A DNA stretch of 64,000 bases from Camellia lanceoleosa (GCA_025200525.1 CM045770.1:134320200-134384199); one strand, 5' to 3'; counted from the stretch's first letter, positions 1-11,633 are shown. Notes: generated from the sequence alone by a model not told the origin. Numbers and translations: made by a program.

Positions 1-100
1 GTGTGTTAGTGCAGTGTGGGGGAGTGTTTAGTTAAAATGTTAGCTTCGGTGTGTCAGCAGAAATTTGATGACTGGAATGTAAGAAAACTGAGGAAATGAC

Positions 101-2243
101 CTGAATGCCGTGGAGGCCGAGCAGTGCCTTCCTCCTCAATATCATGCCCTCAAATGAGACTAAAAGCTCTAGCAAATCCTCGGTGTATCCTGGGGGTGTT
201 TGCAAATGCATTTGGGAATGATTAATGTCTAGAAGGAATGAATATTTGAAAGGGAAAACTAAAAAATGTGGTACATACCGGGGGTGCATCATGAGCTCTG
301 ACGTATCTATGCCCCGTTACGGCAGGGTCGATCGGAATATGATATGCCTCCCCAGTATATTGCCAATAAGTGAGTGCGGTAGGCAGCTCTGGCTAGCCGG
401 TCCTCTACCTCGCCTGAGGAGCCCCTCTGTCATAGGCCCTGGCTACCCTGGTCACTTTAGGCCCCATCCTCGCAACAGGAGCTCTCGCTCCCTCACCTTT
501 ACGAACACTGGTTAGAGGTGGCATAAGGTATGTCTGAATGAAGACTGCATAATCACCCTCAACTCGGAAGTATTCCGTCTCCAAGCCCACCATGAACTGG
601 ATAACTCTGTCAACAGATAGACTGTCCACTGATCTCATGGACTCTGGCGGCGTCATCGGTATGAACTGAGCAGGCATACCTAGACACTAGCGTATGACTC
701 TCTCGCCACGGTACCAGGCTCAGTAGACCGGACGCTCAAGTAGAATGCGATAGCGAGAAATGTCCCAGGCCACATTATACCGACTTTCAACTCCTCTCGG
801 TATCGTGGCCCATGGCTGCCATGAGATCTACAAATGGAAATTGTATAGATTGTCAGTTGTTGTCAGTGGCTATGATGACCGTGTTTTAGGTTACCTCGTG
901 AGCAGCCACAGTGTCAAAGTAATGCCTGAAGAAAGAAAAAGGCTCGTGAGTCCTGCGGCGAAGTTGACCATCATACACCTGTGAATAAGGGATCATCAAT
1001 AGAACCTCCACCTTTGGCTCCAGGGCAAGAGTTGGGAAGTATGCATACACCCATATCTGTCGAGAAAGTGCAGAGATATATGATCAATACAATTTGAATA
1101 GATATAGAAAAGGCAAAGCAGAAAACATACAGTGCATGAATAGGTATAGAAAGTACAAAGTAGAAAATACATTCGTTGAACAGGAGTAAAGCAAGAAATG
1201 CTAAAATAGAAAATGCAAAGTGTAAAGAGAGAACTGAGATGTGTACCTCACAGGCTCACTAGTAGCCTCCAATCAAGAGTCCAATCCCGTGGGAGGTCGA
1301 GCTCATATAGCCGTATAGGGTGGCGAGGCCGGCCCCGCCCCAATCGTAGAAACTCATTCGAGGAAAGACCACCAATGCGCTCAGCAAATATAGCCCTATG
1401 GTGTTCGCCCTGTTCGTGAACAGGGTGGTACCGAAGAGGAACATCAGAAAACCCTGAGTGTAGTGCTCTATCTCTTTTATTGTCTCTGGCTCAGTCCCTC
1501 GGAACCGCTCCTTGAACCAGCTGTATCTGACCTGGGCTGTCTGGAACAAAGGCGGGTGCGCCTCCAGATACTCAATCCAAGCAGCCTCCCACTCTCCCAT
1601 ATCGGGAACAAGAGGAATTGGATCACCCCCTACGCCTAGGCCTATGATCATGGCAAAGTCATAAGAGGTCATCGTCATCTCCCTGGTAGTGGAAAGGTGG
1701 AGAGAGTTGGTGGTGTCCCACCATCTCTCCACTAGTGCTCCAAGAAGTAGACGGCTCGCTATGACTCGTGTCAATCCAGAGCAGAATGGGCCGAAGCCTG
1801 CTTCGTCAACAATAGCTCGTACTCCGACAGGGAGCTCGTCGTACCAATCTTTGGCCGTCGTGGCCCCATAACCCCTGTATGTGCAAGTGTCACCCTGTGG
1901 TAGAGGACAGGTGAATCAGTATAAATACAGTTCAATAAAGTGATTAGTGCAAGAAATACAAGTAAAGAACATCAAATATGCAAATGCATAGAGTTCGTAC
2001 CTTAACAACAATGGCTGAAAGATGGGAATTTGGCTCCCTCAGTAAGAGATCTGTTGGTGCATCAGCGAAATCAATAAAGTGCTTAACGCCTCCAGCAGGC
2101 AGAATGTGTGTCCAGGGATGATACCTCGCCGTGCCAAAAGGCCTCCCTCCTAGTGGTAAGGGCTCCGGCTTTGCATTAGAATCGAACTCTGCCTCGAACT
2201 CCACTTCTGGAGGAGCCCCATCATGTGGAAAGTCGTCTGCCAT
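101..2243 (-). pseudogene. Plant mobile domain (PMD, aminotransferase-like) gene, antisense passenger, broken
   Basis: A multi-exon PMD gene read on the minus strand. My exon model is 2243-2001, 1894-1247, 1056-895, 827-279 and 199-101, with GT donors at each exon end; any last exon is beyond the window edge. It starts MADDFPHDG; exon 2 holds the PMD core, including ERWWDTTNSLHLSTTREMTM, GLGVGGDPIPL and YDWGGAGLATLYGYMSS. Family members (MAIN/MAIL1-type nuclear proteins, and copies carried by transposable elements) share this core. It is broken: GGYW at the end of exon 2 reads TAG, exon 4 has stops and a frame change, and the exon 5 acceptor reads AA instead of AG. Exons 3 and 5 have exactly the same lengths (162 and 99 bp) as in the copy at 47262-50400. 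It is therefore an old passenger gene of this element family and not an adjacent host gene. Confidence 0.78.
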
Positions 2244-2640
2244 CTGGAATATAGATGAAGAGTCGATGAAAAGTGAAGAAAATGTGGAAAACAGGTGGAA
2301 AATGCCGAAAGTCAACCTTAGGAGAGACAAAATGGAAGAAAAAGTCAAAGCCCGGGAAAAGGCACCAAACCTAAGAGAAACTCGAGGGGAACAAGCCTCA
2401 AGTGGTGAAAATGAAGAAAAAAGCACCGAAATCAGTTTTCAATCGGTTCAAAACGAAGGAAATCAAGAGGTTTTAGCGAATCAACTTCGCGTAGGGCATT
2501 GGAAAACGCGTATAAAGCTCGGATCTAGAGAGAAGGAAGATCTAGAGAGAGAGAAAGGGAGGAATTTCGGTCATGGGATATGGAGGAAATAAGCCCCCAT
2601 GATCTATACATATAGACTCGAATGTGAAAAGACTGAAAAG

Positions 2641-2754
2641 GGCCGATCTGCCATCGATGACCGGTTGGCCACCACTGGTGGCCGACTGCCACTATTGGTG
2701 GCCGACAATGTTTAGGGCTGGCCAACAGGTGGTCGACACCCCTCCCTAGTGGCC
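2641..2754. repeat. GGCCGAC/GGCCACC motif array upstream of the PMD pseudogene
   Basis: A cluster of short degenerate motifs (TGGTGGCCGAC, TGGCCACCACTGG) on both strands. The same kind of array recurs in the LTRs of this family (4333-4425, 5990-6060, 22480-22570, 24711-24815, 41690-41765, 43800-43885) and upstream of the second PMD gene (46756-46866). It lies roughly 400 bp upstream of the PMD start codon. A role in transcription is inference only. Confidence 0.6.
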
Positions 2755-4125
2755 GTTAAGCTTCTAGTGCTCCTCCTTTGAGTCTTGCTGCTGTTTTGTG
2801 TCCCCAGTTCTCAAGAAGTGCAAGGAAAGTTCACTTTTAAGCTCAAATTGCCTCTGCGGAAGCTCCAAACCATGTCTTTAGTGCATGATGATTCATCACT
2901 AATCAACACGAATGAGATGTATCCTTTTTAACTTGTTACAATTCTTTCGAGAGGTAAATCGAAAGTCGCTATTGAATCCATTGTTGCATATAATATGCAT
3001 AAAACATATCTTTCATTATTTGCTGCATAGAACATGCACTTCTCCATTATAGCATAGAACATGCTTCCAATTATCATGCATAGAACATGCACCCTTACTA
3101 CGCTGTACCTGTTAAGTCTCTTTCTTATGCATGCACGATATTGTATGTACAGTTCATTCAGAGGAGTCCCAGGTGAAATCATTCCTGCCCTTTGAATTAC
3201 TCGCTTTGGTTAGAGACATTTGGGTGCGTCCCAGTATTCTCGTTACCTCTTTCTCCTCTTGCGTGCGACGCGTTAGGATGCTTCGGTTAGAAACATTCGG
3301 GTACGCCTGGTGTTTACACCACCCCTTTCTCCTCTCGCATGTGGCGCATTAGGACGCTTTGGTTTCAAACGCGTGGGTGCGTCTCGGTGTTCACCTCACT
3401 TTCTCTTCTCGCGTGCGGCGCGTTAGGACGCTTCGGTTTCGAACATGAGGGTGCGTCCTGGTGTTCACACCATCTCTTCTTCTCTCGTGTGCGGCACGTT
3501 AGGACCCTTCGGTTAAAAAACACGCGGGTGCATCCCGGTGTTTACACCTGCTTTTGGTTAAAAGCACTCGGGTGTATCCCGGTGTTTACACTTCCCTTTG
3601 GTTAAAAAAAAAACATTTGGGTGCGTCCTGGTGTTCATGCCACCCTTTTCTCCCCGCGTATGCAACGCGTAAGGATCTCGGTAGTAACCTCCGGTGCGCT
3701 CGATGGTTGTGTCGTTCTTGCCTTTCTCGCACATCGCGTAGTTAAGCTTGCGTAATTTTCTTACATCCTTTCTGCATGAAATGTGGTTTGGTACGCGTTT
3801 TCTTACTTACTTTCGTGTGTGAGGTTTCTATACCTTGTTTCGGTTTGTATGAATGTAGCATTTCTTTGCATGACCTTTGCATCTAGATGTTTCATTACAA
3901 CCGCATTGCATGATCATAAGTTATGTTTCTACATCGTGTATATCACTTGCATCTTGCCCCAGAACTACGTTGGTTTGATTCCTTGTAAAGGGATACATAG
4001 GCAGCCTGCGGGCGCAACCGTTTTTGTCTTGTTTGTTTGCTTTTCCAAGTCTTCGGCCTTATCGAAAATGGGTCATCTCTGGGCTTTGACATTCACTCCC
4101 GTCATTTCATGACTTCCGAGTTCTG
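2755..4125. other. Untranslated 3' internal region with about 80 bp tandem repeats
   Basis: No credible coding sequence. From about 3208 to 3690 there are six or so degenerate copies of a roughly 80 bp unit (GGTGCGTCCTGGTGTTCACACC, a pyrimidine-rich run, then GCGTGCGGCGCGTTAGGACG and CTTCGGTT). The last 170 bp (about 3950-4125) correspond in reverse complement to 44111-44250 of the complete element. The ORFs here are repeat-driven and are not listed as genes. Confidence 0.6.
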
Positions 4126-4141
4126 TCAAAGAGGGGCAACT
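4126..4141 (+). other. Polypurine tract (PPT) of the left element
   Basis: GTCAAAGAGGGGCAAC lies directly before the LTR edge TGTAGACACC. This is the place and composition of a plus-strand primer. The complete element has GTCAAAGAGAGGCAAC at the same place in the opposite orientation (44094-44109). Confidence 0.8.
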
Positions 4142-4482
4142 GTAGACACCCCATTTTTGACTGTCCTCAAGACTTAGACGTTATCACTCGTGCACTCGAT
4201 GATTGTGTGTTTGTGTTCACTTTGAGGGCCCGAAGTCCTCGGCGGAATGCCTTGTCTTTGAGCCTTTAAACCTTGTCCTTTCTGTGCCTTATTTTGGACC
4301 AAAACTTGGTGTCTGGACCTCTTGGTGACCTGTTGGCCACCACCCAAGGCTGTCGGCCATGGTGTGGCCAGTCGGCAACCAGTGGTGGCCAGTCGGCTAT
4401 CAATGGTGGCCGACGGCCACCAATGCCTTTTTCCAGATATTTATTGACAACTGTGCCAGCTGTTGCAGACTGAGTTGCATCT

Positions 4483-4540
4483 CCATACACGTGTATGGTG
4501 AGATGTTTCTAAGCTCAATGAGTGTTTTTCTATAAATAGG
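4483..4540 (+). promoter_or_regulatory. LTR core promoter: palindromic G-box plus TATA box
   Basis: CCATACACGTGTATGG (4483-4498) is a perfect 16 bp palindrome centred on the G-box CACGTG. TATAAATAGG starts 33 bp downstream (4531). The palindrome recurs at the same place in the other LTRs (24602-24617 with CATGTG at the centre, 43702-43717, 58542-58557). G-boxes are bound by plant bZIP and bHLH factors; its use in this LTR is inferred. Confidence 0.65.
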
Positions 4541-4589
4541 GGGGTTCCTCCCCTATTTTGGAGGGTTAAAAAAATTAGAGCAAAAATAT

Positions 4590-4623
4590 CTCTCTCTCTC
4601 TCTAGCTTTCTCTCTCTCTCTCT
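4590..4623. repeat. (TC)n microsatellite in LTR leader
   Basis: Two TC runs broken by AGCTT, shortly downstream of the TATA box. The same purine/pyrimidine run is seen in the opposite orientation in the other family LTRs (for example GAGAGAGAGA near 24442). Confidence 0.85.
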
Positions 4624-5008
4624 TGATATTTTGTACATATTTGCTCACAAGTCCTTAGCTTTTGCATACCAACCCTTAACCAAATACTCTCACCTTTAGG
4701 CTGAGATTACTTGGAGTCTTGTTTGAGCTCTAGAAGGTGGTTTGAGCTTGGATCATTGGTTATTTTGTGCTTGGCTTCAAAGGTATAGCATTTACCACAT
4801 TTATACTTATTTTTTATCTTTGTTTTGCCATCTATTTCAACTATTTTTGGGCTGATTTTGAACTGTCAAAAACTCTGTTTTTGTGACTTAAAAGTGGTGG
4901 TTTGAGGCTATTTTGAGTTAGGCGGTGGTCCACCCGTCTTGCACCTTTGTTTGTTAAGCTTTTGTACCATTTTTCATCACTTTCAAACAAACTTTTTTCG
5001 CCCTTTTA

Positions 5009-5086
5009 ACCACTGAATCTTAGAGTTTTTTCAGTGGTAAAAACCTTATTTTGAAGTTCAAAATTGGAGGGGTTGGTCTCTCCTCC
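5009..5086 (+). promoter_or_regulatory. Twin inverted repeats in LTR transcript leader
   Basis: ACCACTGA...TCAGTGGT (5009-5038) is followed at 5066-5086 by a GGAGG...CCTCC inverted repeat. The same two stems in the same order occur in every copy of this LTR family in the window (23975-24058, 34152-34231, 43059-43138, 57901-57980). They lie about 480 nt beyond the TATA box, so they would be in the RNA. Function unknown. Confidence 0.6.
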
Positions 5087-7511
5087 TTGTGTCTTGTTTG
5101 CATGCCTAGATAGCTTCACATGTTAGCATGTTTTTCTAACTTAATTTAGCTTAAATCCAGCATGTTTTTGCCTATAAAATAACATGTTTTGGCTCAATTT
5201 TGGGTTGGTTAGTTCAGTTGAGGGTTATTTTGCATAGTTATAGTGTTAATTCCTTCACTAGCTTAGTGTTTTAAGGCTTTAATTATCATTGTTTTGAGTT
5301 AATAGCATGTTTTAGCGTTGTTTTGCACTTCGTTTCAGCACTTAAAATCTCTACAATATTCCTCCATTCTTTGCTCATTTATTTGCTTTGAAAGTGGTTT
5401 CAACCCACTTGTTTGCCTAAGTGTGAAATGGAGGTGCTACACCTAATGATTTAATCCCTTAGGGGGTTTATTACCAACAGTGTAATGCCTCTTTCATGCC
5501 CCAAGCACCTTGTGGTTTGAGCCATCTTTCCATTAGAGGACACTCACTAATGGACAAATCAATTAAAGAATGGTTTTGGTAATTAAAATGAGTAAACAAA
5601 ATTGGACAAGTAAAAGAGGCAAGATAAGCATCTTTTGTGTTGCATTGCATGTATTCAAATCGAATGTTAGTTTGAACACAAGGAAAATGAGACATTTCAT
5701 ACTCAAAAGTGATGAAATGTGCCATTTTCCTTGTTCACCATTGCCCTTGATCATGCATGATAGGGTGATGGTCCTTTGATCTCATTTTTGTATTTATTGA
5801 ACTTGCACAATTAGTTTCACAAGCCATCATGCAATGAAATTGCTTGATTGATAGTTTATAAACCCAAATTTTGTCCCTCCTTTGATTTCTCCATGAAAAG
5901 GAGAGGCAAAGTGTGCAAATAATCTATGAGAATACACTGTTTTCCTCTGTCTGCTCTCTGTTGCAGCAAAAAGAGGAGTTCATTTCATCAGTGGCTGACC
6001 GGCCACCACTAGTAGCCGACCGGCCACTAGTGGTAGCCGACAGGCCCCTTATCGGCCACCAATGAAATTTACACAGTGGGTTCCTGAGGTGGAGTAGAGG
6101 TGTTCTGGAAGTGGACAGCTTTTTTGGTGTTCAAGTGTGTAAACAGAGACATGCAACAGCAAAACAGCAGCTTTTCGGGTGGAAACCGGGCGCGTGCATG
6201 AGCCTCCCTTGCATTTTCAAGCTTGCTTATCACTTAAATATCTAGCTTAGATGCGTGTTGTAATTAATTAGTTGTGGCTAATTAAGTGTTGCAAATAATT
6301 AGTTAGTTTAACTAGTTATTCAATTTCAATTTGTAATAATTAGTTAACTAGAATAGTTAACTAGTTTTGAGTTTTGTAATTAGTTAGCTTAATTAGTGTA
6401 GCTAGTTAGCTCTTATTCATTCGGACCATCCTTTGCGAGGGTATAATGTTGTAATTAGTGTGCGTGTGTGTGTATGTCTTCCAACCCAACGTCTTTCTTC
6501 CTTTTATTTAATCACTTTTGATGGTTAGATTAGAGACATTTTCAATTAGCATACCTTATGCTTGCATGTTTGCATCCATTCATTTGTCTTGCATCCACCA
6601 AGGCTTGGCGCATCATTGAAACTGCATTGCCAGTTCAATATCTTCTTTGAATACGTGTTGAACCGCATGTTGTTCAAATCGATTCATATGCCATATTAGT
6701 AGTCGAGCCTATTAATTGCATTATTGCATGTGTTGCATTAGATATCTTGCATAGTTAGGATCATGCATCTTTCTAACTAGTTTTATTTTTGGCTTGGAGT
6801 ACTCGGTGAGTTTTATACTTTAGCATACTTGCATGAGTGTGAGTGCCATGATGCCATGTTTCGCATGCTTGTTATGAGGCTATTTGGTACTTGCTAAATT
6901 GCATGAATGCTTGTGAATGAAGGTTTGTTGTTTGAATTGGAACGATTCAACAAATGTATGTTTTAAGCCCACTTTGTTGAGTGACAAATCATGTTTTAAG
7001 CCCACTTTGTTTGGTGGCAAATCTGCACCTTTAAGCCCACTTGAGAGTGGCAAATTCAAACCATTTTCGCAAGCAAACATGACTTGAAATGTTCCAATTC
7101 TTGCGATCTAGTCTATACTTGCTTTTGTGCGCATCACATAGTAACGCTAGTTTAATAACCGGAATAAGAACACGTAGAGGCCGATCTTTGATCGGGCGAG
7201 CGAGGGTGCTCAATTCATGACCTTCCCCTCTCGTACCCAAGTTCCCAAGCCAAGGCAACTTTTGGTGATGACGGACACGTGGCCTTTGGCACGAGTCAGG
7301 GTTTCCTAAATTGTCCCAAAATAAAATATTTAGGTGGCGACTCTGTATCTGGCAAAGCAGTCCAATTTTGGCACTTTTTGATTCAAAATCAATTTTTCAA
7401 AACGATTTGCCGGATTTGGACTCTTTGGTGCTTATCAGTTTCACATTGCACTTGTGAGACTAGATTTAGAACCGCAGAAGTTTGAATTGTGAGGCCTTTC
7501 TTCCAAACCCT

Positions 7512-8420
7512 TCAGAAAGGCGGGGCGCGGAAAGAGGCGAGCCACACCTGCTCAATTATTGCCTCTTCGGAGGTTATGATTACTATGTCTGCCCCACTGC
7601 CACGTTGGTCGGATAACCCGTCACAGTACATCTGCCAAATGTCTCCAACATTTATTCTCCAGTTGGGCTTAGGTTGCACTTGATAAGACTTAAAGTCGGT
7701 GTGGGATCCTGTGAATTCGGCTACAAAGTCGGCGAGCACTTGCCCCTTGATGGAAGTTCTGGGCAAAAATTGGGTATCATACTGGCTGAGTTCCAGAGCC
7801 CATTTCGAAACGCGCCCCGATACTTCCGCGCTACGGAGCGCTGACCGGAGGGGGTAGTCCGTCAGTACCCCAATGGTATGCCCCCGAAAGTAATGCATCA
7901 GTTTTCTTGCAGCCACGACGAGAGCAAGGATGAGCTTTTCCAATGGAAGATAACGTGTTTTGGCGTCAGCCATTGCTTTGCTCACATAGTAAACTGGTCG
8001 CTGTTCCCCAAGTTCTTCGTTTAATAGTATGGCGCTGACCACCTGGTCGGATACCGCCATATACAAAATGAGCGGATCGCCTGCCGAAGGTGTTGCCAAG
8101 AGTGGTACTAATCGGAGATATGTCTTCAAGTCGTCCAAAGTAGCCTGGCACTCGGGGGTCCATTCAAAAGCTTTACCTTGCTGAAGTGTGTGAAAGAATT
8201 GTCAACAGCGATCGGTGGAACGACTAATGAACCTGTTGAGCGCGACGTCTATTCCCATAAGCTTCTGAACCTCTTTGACTGACCGAGGAGAGCCAAGTTC
8301 TAGAATTGTTGTGATTGCCTCGGGTTGGCTTCGATTCCGTGGTGGTTAACGATGTAGCCAAGGAATTTGTCGGATCTGATGCTGAATGCGCACTTCAAGG
8401 CATTCAGTTTCATTTTGTAC
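7512..8420 (-). pseudogene. RNase H (gRH) plus start of second RNase H (aRH), end of RT
   Basis: The open frame at 8138-7512 begins near the RT connection domain. It continues through a gypsy RNase H (FRGHTIGVLTDYPLRSAL; RVSKWALELSQYDTQFLPR) and then a tether into WQMYCDGLSDQRGSGADIVI. That last motif is the first strand and catalytic Asp of the extra archaeal-type RNase H found in Tat elements. The coding sequence stops right after it, at the element breakpoint. The link from RT (8423) to this frame needs frame changes and crosses stops. Family knowledge: the two RNase H domains degrade the RNA strand during reverse transcription. Confidence 0.82.
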
Positions 8421-8422
8421 TT

Positions 8423-9235
8423 TCACAGAATACCAAATGTCTCTGCCAAATCAGCTAGATGGGTATGCTTTTCCTTGGATTTGACCACCATATTGTCGAT
8501 GTATACTTCCATGGTACGGCTGAGTTGTTCCTTGAACATAGCAATCACTAGTCTTTGGTAAGTTGCCCCTGCATTCTTCAGCCCAAAAGGCATGACCTTG
8601 TAGCAATAGGTTCCTCTTGGGGTGAGGAATGCGGTTTTTTCTTGGTTCTCCAGATGCATGGCAATTTGATGGTAGCCTCTGTAGGCGTCCAAGAAGCTCA
8701 TGCATTGATGATGTGCCGTTGCATCTACGAGTTGGTCTATTCTGGGGAGGGGAAAATAGTCCTTGGGACAAGCTTTGTTTAAGTCCGTGAAATTCACACA
8801 AACGCGCCAAGATCCATTCTTCTTCTTTACAACCATGGTATTAGACAACCATGTAGGATAGGTTACTTCGCGAATTGCCTCGGCATCAAGTAATTGATCA
8901 ACTTCTTCAACAATGGCCGAAGTATGCTCTATGGCTGACCACCGACTTCTCTGAATAATTGTCTTACATTTTCGATCAACGTTTAAGCGGTGCTGGCCCA
9001 CAAACGGATCCACTCCTGACATCTCGTATGGTGACCATGCAAACACATCGAGGTTGCCGAGTAAGAAGGATACAAGCTCTTGCCTTTCAACTTCATTCAG
9101 GGAAGCACCGATCATGGAGAACTTGTCAGGATTCCTATTAATTTCGACCCGATCCAGGGCTTCGGTTGCCTTTTCGCTCAGGGTCGTCCCAATGTCCTCA
9201 AGGCTCTCCTGATCCAGTACCTCAATTGAATTCAC
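8423..9235 (-). pseudogene. Reverse transcriptase domain, Ty3/gypsy (Tat)
   Basis: A 270-codon open frame with the expected RT blocks: LLDAEAIREVTYPTWLSNTM, VVKKKNGSWRVCVNFTDLNK, PLPRIDQLVDAT, FLDAYRGYHQI, FLTPRGTYCYKVMPFGLKNA. The active site reads YIDN (8492-8503) where the family has YIDD, so one catalytic aspartate is lost. The N-terminal part (GNLDVFAWSPYEMSGVDP) is the usual protease-RT linker of this lineage. A stop follows FGIL at the end. Confidence 0.9.
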
Positions 9236-9304
9236 TTCTAACTCTTGTGGTTTCTTTGCAGCAACAATGTAGCATGCCTGTGCCGATTTTTGAGAACCTC
9301 AAAG

Positions 9305-9643
9305 TTATTCAATACTGTACTCAGTCAGAAAACAAAGTAGTTGATGGTAGGTGCTTGGCACGACTTGCATGGTATGCAACCAAGTTCTTCCCATGATGAG
9401 ATTGTATGGCGAAGGAAGTTTGACAACCAGAAATTCTACATCTACTGATCTAGTGCTTGCTTGAACTAGTAGTGTGATTTTGCCCAAAGGATACTCCGGG
9501 TTAGCATTGAAGCCGAATAATGGATAATCGGCCGGAAATAGATTCAAGTTAGTGAAGCTGAGTTTAACAAAAGTTTTGTAGTACATTACTTCCAAAGTAC
9601 TTCCCTGATCAATGAGAACACGTTCAATGGTGAATCTGTTCAC
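9305..9643 (-). pseudogene. Retroviral-type aspartic protease domain
   Basis: 113 codons with VLIDQGSTLEVMYY (D-x-G-S in place of the usual D-x-G-S-S flap context) and the C-terminal signature YNLIMGRTWLHTMQ, both typical of gypsy proteases of this lineage. It sits between gag and RT, as expected. The family processes the Gag-Pol polyprotein. It ends in a short tail before a stop, and the frame to the RT is broken. Confidence 0.82.
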
Positions 9644-9757
9644 ATGTAGCTCGATGGCGAGGGGATCTGTGTGGGGGAGAGTTACTCCAAATAAGTCAGT
9701 GTCATCAAAAGTAATCCTCCCAATTTCATGGGGCCGTTTCGCTGGCGGGATTGTCCT

Positions 9758-10004
9758 TGTTTGGTAGAGCTGTGGGAAAGTGCTTGTAGCTTATGCCTAA
9801 ACAGCTTATAGCTTATAACTTTTAGCTTAAGCTCATTTCTAGCTTATTCTTAAAGCATCTCCTGCCCCACTCACAGAATAAGCTGATTTCTGACTTCCAC
9901 AAAGCTATAAGCTATAAGCTATAAGCTAAACCAAACACATCAAAATAGCTTAAATTAAGCTGAAAGCTGGAATAAGCTGAAAATAATCTCTGCCAAACAG
10001 GCCC
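9758..10004. mobile_element. hAT-type MITE with 8 bp TSD
   Basis: 247 bp inserted at the end of gag. It is flanked by exact 8 bp duplications ATTGTCCT (9750-9757 and 10005-10012). The ends are imperfect inverted repeats (TGTTTGGTAGAGCT on the left, reverse complement of TCTGCCAAACAGGCCC on the right). The interior is AGCTTATAAGC-rich, as in many plant hAT MITEs. No coding capacity. Confidence 0.88.
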
Positions 10005-10012
10005 ATTGTCCT

Positions 10013-11598
10013 ATGTGGGCTAGACTGCAACTGAATTATATGTACCTTGAATGATGTCGGCAAGCTGTATATCATATGAATTGCACCAAGTGGAGGTGAA
10101 TTCGGCCGTAAAGCCACTGTGTTTGATGAATTGTTCTTTCGAACGTGTTGCACAAGCCGGCCGTCTTGCACCAACTTCTCCAGGTGATCCTTAAGTACAT
10201 AACAACTGTCGGTGTCATGACCGTGATCTTTGTGATACTCATACCGTTTATCCCGTCTCCTTGTATCGGGAGGTCCCATCATCTTGGGCGGCCACTTAAA
10301 GAATGAAAAGTGTTGAACTTTTGACAAAATCTTACTGATCGGCTCTATTAACTCCATGTATTTCTTGTTTGAGTGCTTGTGTGCCTGCTATCCACTTGAT
10401 ATTGTTCATTCACTGGATATGAACATTGGTCATTTAATCGGGGCGAGTCCCGCCTTTTGTCTCGTTTAGCCCGATTCCGTAGTTTGGGGCTCCTTGATGG
10501 CACGACGCTTATCAACTGAACAATTCCAGGCGGAGTCGTCTTATCGGTTTTCTGCCCGACTTTGACCCACAGGGCATCGTCTTCCACTCTGCAATATTCT
10601 TTGACTTTCTTTATTAACGCCCAAACTGTTTTAGGGGGCCGTCTGGTTAATGAACTGCAGAGGGGACTATTAGGATGCAATCCCATCTTAAAGGCGGTGA
10701 TGCCCATGGAGTCATTGCAGGCATTATCTACCAGATTAAAGCATTCCCAGTAGCATGCCGAATATTCACGAAGGGTTTCTTCTGGTTTAATTTGCATTAC
10801 CCAGAGAGAATCGACTTGCTTTGGCTGGATCTCATTGGTGATGAATCTTGCCCTGAAGGACTTTTGGAGTTGATGAAAGCCCTTAATCGATGCCGACTCC
10901 AGTTTATAGTACCATTTGACGGCCAGTGGTCCCAGACTGGTCAGAAATATTCGATACATGAGGGCTTCATCGTCAGCATGAAGTGTCATCGCTTGTTTAT
11001 AATGACGAATATGATTAGTGGGGTCCGATTTTCCGTCGTACATGGTGAATGATGGTGCTTTGAACTTCTTGGGTAGCACTGCCCTTGCAATTTGTTGCAC
11101 AAAAGGGTCGTGCTTATCTTCCTCGTCCGAATCATTACTCCTCCCTCGCTTGTGCCGTACATACGAACTTCCTTCAGATGAGCTGGATACATCAACTCGT
11201 CCTTTCTTTCTGGGTTTCGGGGATGGTGAGTCAGAACCACTGTCATTATCATGTTTTCGAAGTCAATGTCGCCGACTATCCTCTTTTCCTGAAGGTCGAC
11301 CTCGGTCTTGGCATGTGGCCTGTTGGGATTTCCCTACCTCCAAGGCCAAATCCTGGTGCAGGCGCTCATTCTCAGCCACCATGTTCTCCAGCCGCTGTTC
11401 ATTTTGCTTTACTTGATCCATAATCATCTGCATTGTCTCATGCACTGATGTCGAGGGTGAGGTCTGGGCTACTGAATCGAAGTTCACGGCCCGTCGTGCG
11501 GTGATGTTCTCCAGTCCAAGCATGTTTCTTGGAGTGACGTCGTCTCTTGGTGTAATTTCATCAGCGACTACCGGAGGATCTTCTGTTGCGCCTGCCAT
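10013..11598 (-). pseudogene. gag polyprotein of Retand-like element
   Basis: Starts MAGATEDPP at 11598, about 15 bp past the PBS. One frame runs to 10348 with a single in-frame stop at 11263-11265. It holds the retrotransposon gag core: KFKAPSFTMYDGKSDPTNHI, FLTSLGPLAVKWYYKL, RFITNEIQPKQVDSLW. A frameshift near 10355 then leads into YEYHKDHGHDTDSCYVLKDH, a degenerate zinc knuckle of the Y/C-x2-H-x4-H-x4-C type common in Tat gag. The 3' end is interrupted by the MITE at 9758. Gag would form the virus-like particle. It cannot be made intact from this copy. Confidence 0.88.
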
Positions 11599-11611
11599 GG
11601 ATGTGCTTGAG

Positions 11612-11633
11612 TATTCCCATAGACGGCGCCAAT
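11612..11633 (-). other. Primer binding site of Retand-like element
   Basis: The reverse complement reads ATTGGCGCCGTCTATGGGAA, immediately next to the LTR edge at 11634. GGCGCCGTCTGTGGG is the usual PBS core in Retand/Tat elements, so there is one mismatch here. Confidence 0.85.

Larger units (their letters stand above)
1..7494 (+). mobile_element. Ogre/Tat-type LTR retrotransposon, 3' part
   Basis: The 3' portion of a large Ty3/gypsy element of the same family as the one at 40358-58939. Reading along +, it has an antisense PMD pseudogene, a repeat-rich untranslated stretch, a polypurine tract and a 3' LTR opening TGTAGACACCCC. Any gag/pol would lie left of the window. The right end of the LTR is diverged or deleted next to the Retand-like element that starts near 7500. 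The family call rests on the same LTR edge, PPT, leader hairpins and PMD gene as the complete element; the lineage name (Tat/Ogre) comes from the PBS and gag of that element. Confidence 0.8.
4142..7494 (+). repeat. 3' LTR of the left Ogre/Tat-type element, right end damaged
   Basis: Starts TGTAGACACCCC and is the reverse complement of the LTRs at 40358-44093 and 55182-58939 at the level of ordered landmarks: palindromic G-box, TATA box, two hairpins, and the tract near 7320-7430 holding GTGGCGACTCTG and CGATTTGCCGGATTTGGAC. After about 7431 roughly 30 bp are unrelated, then a diverged match (AGATTTAGAACCG) runs to about 7494. The expected terminal GGCGTCTACA is absent. Confidence 0.82.
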
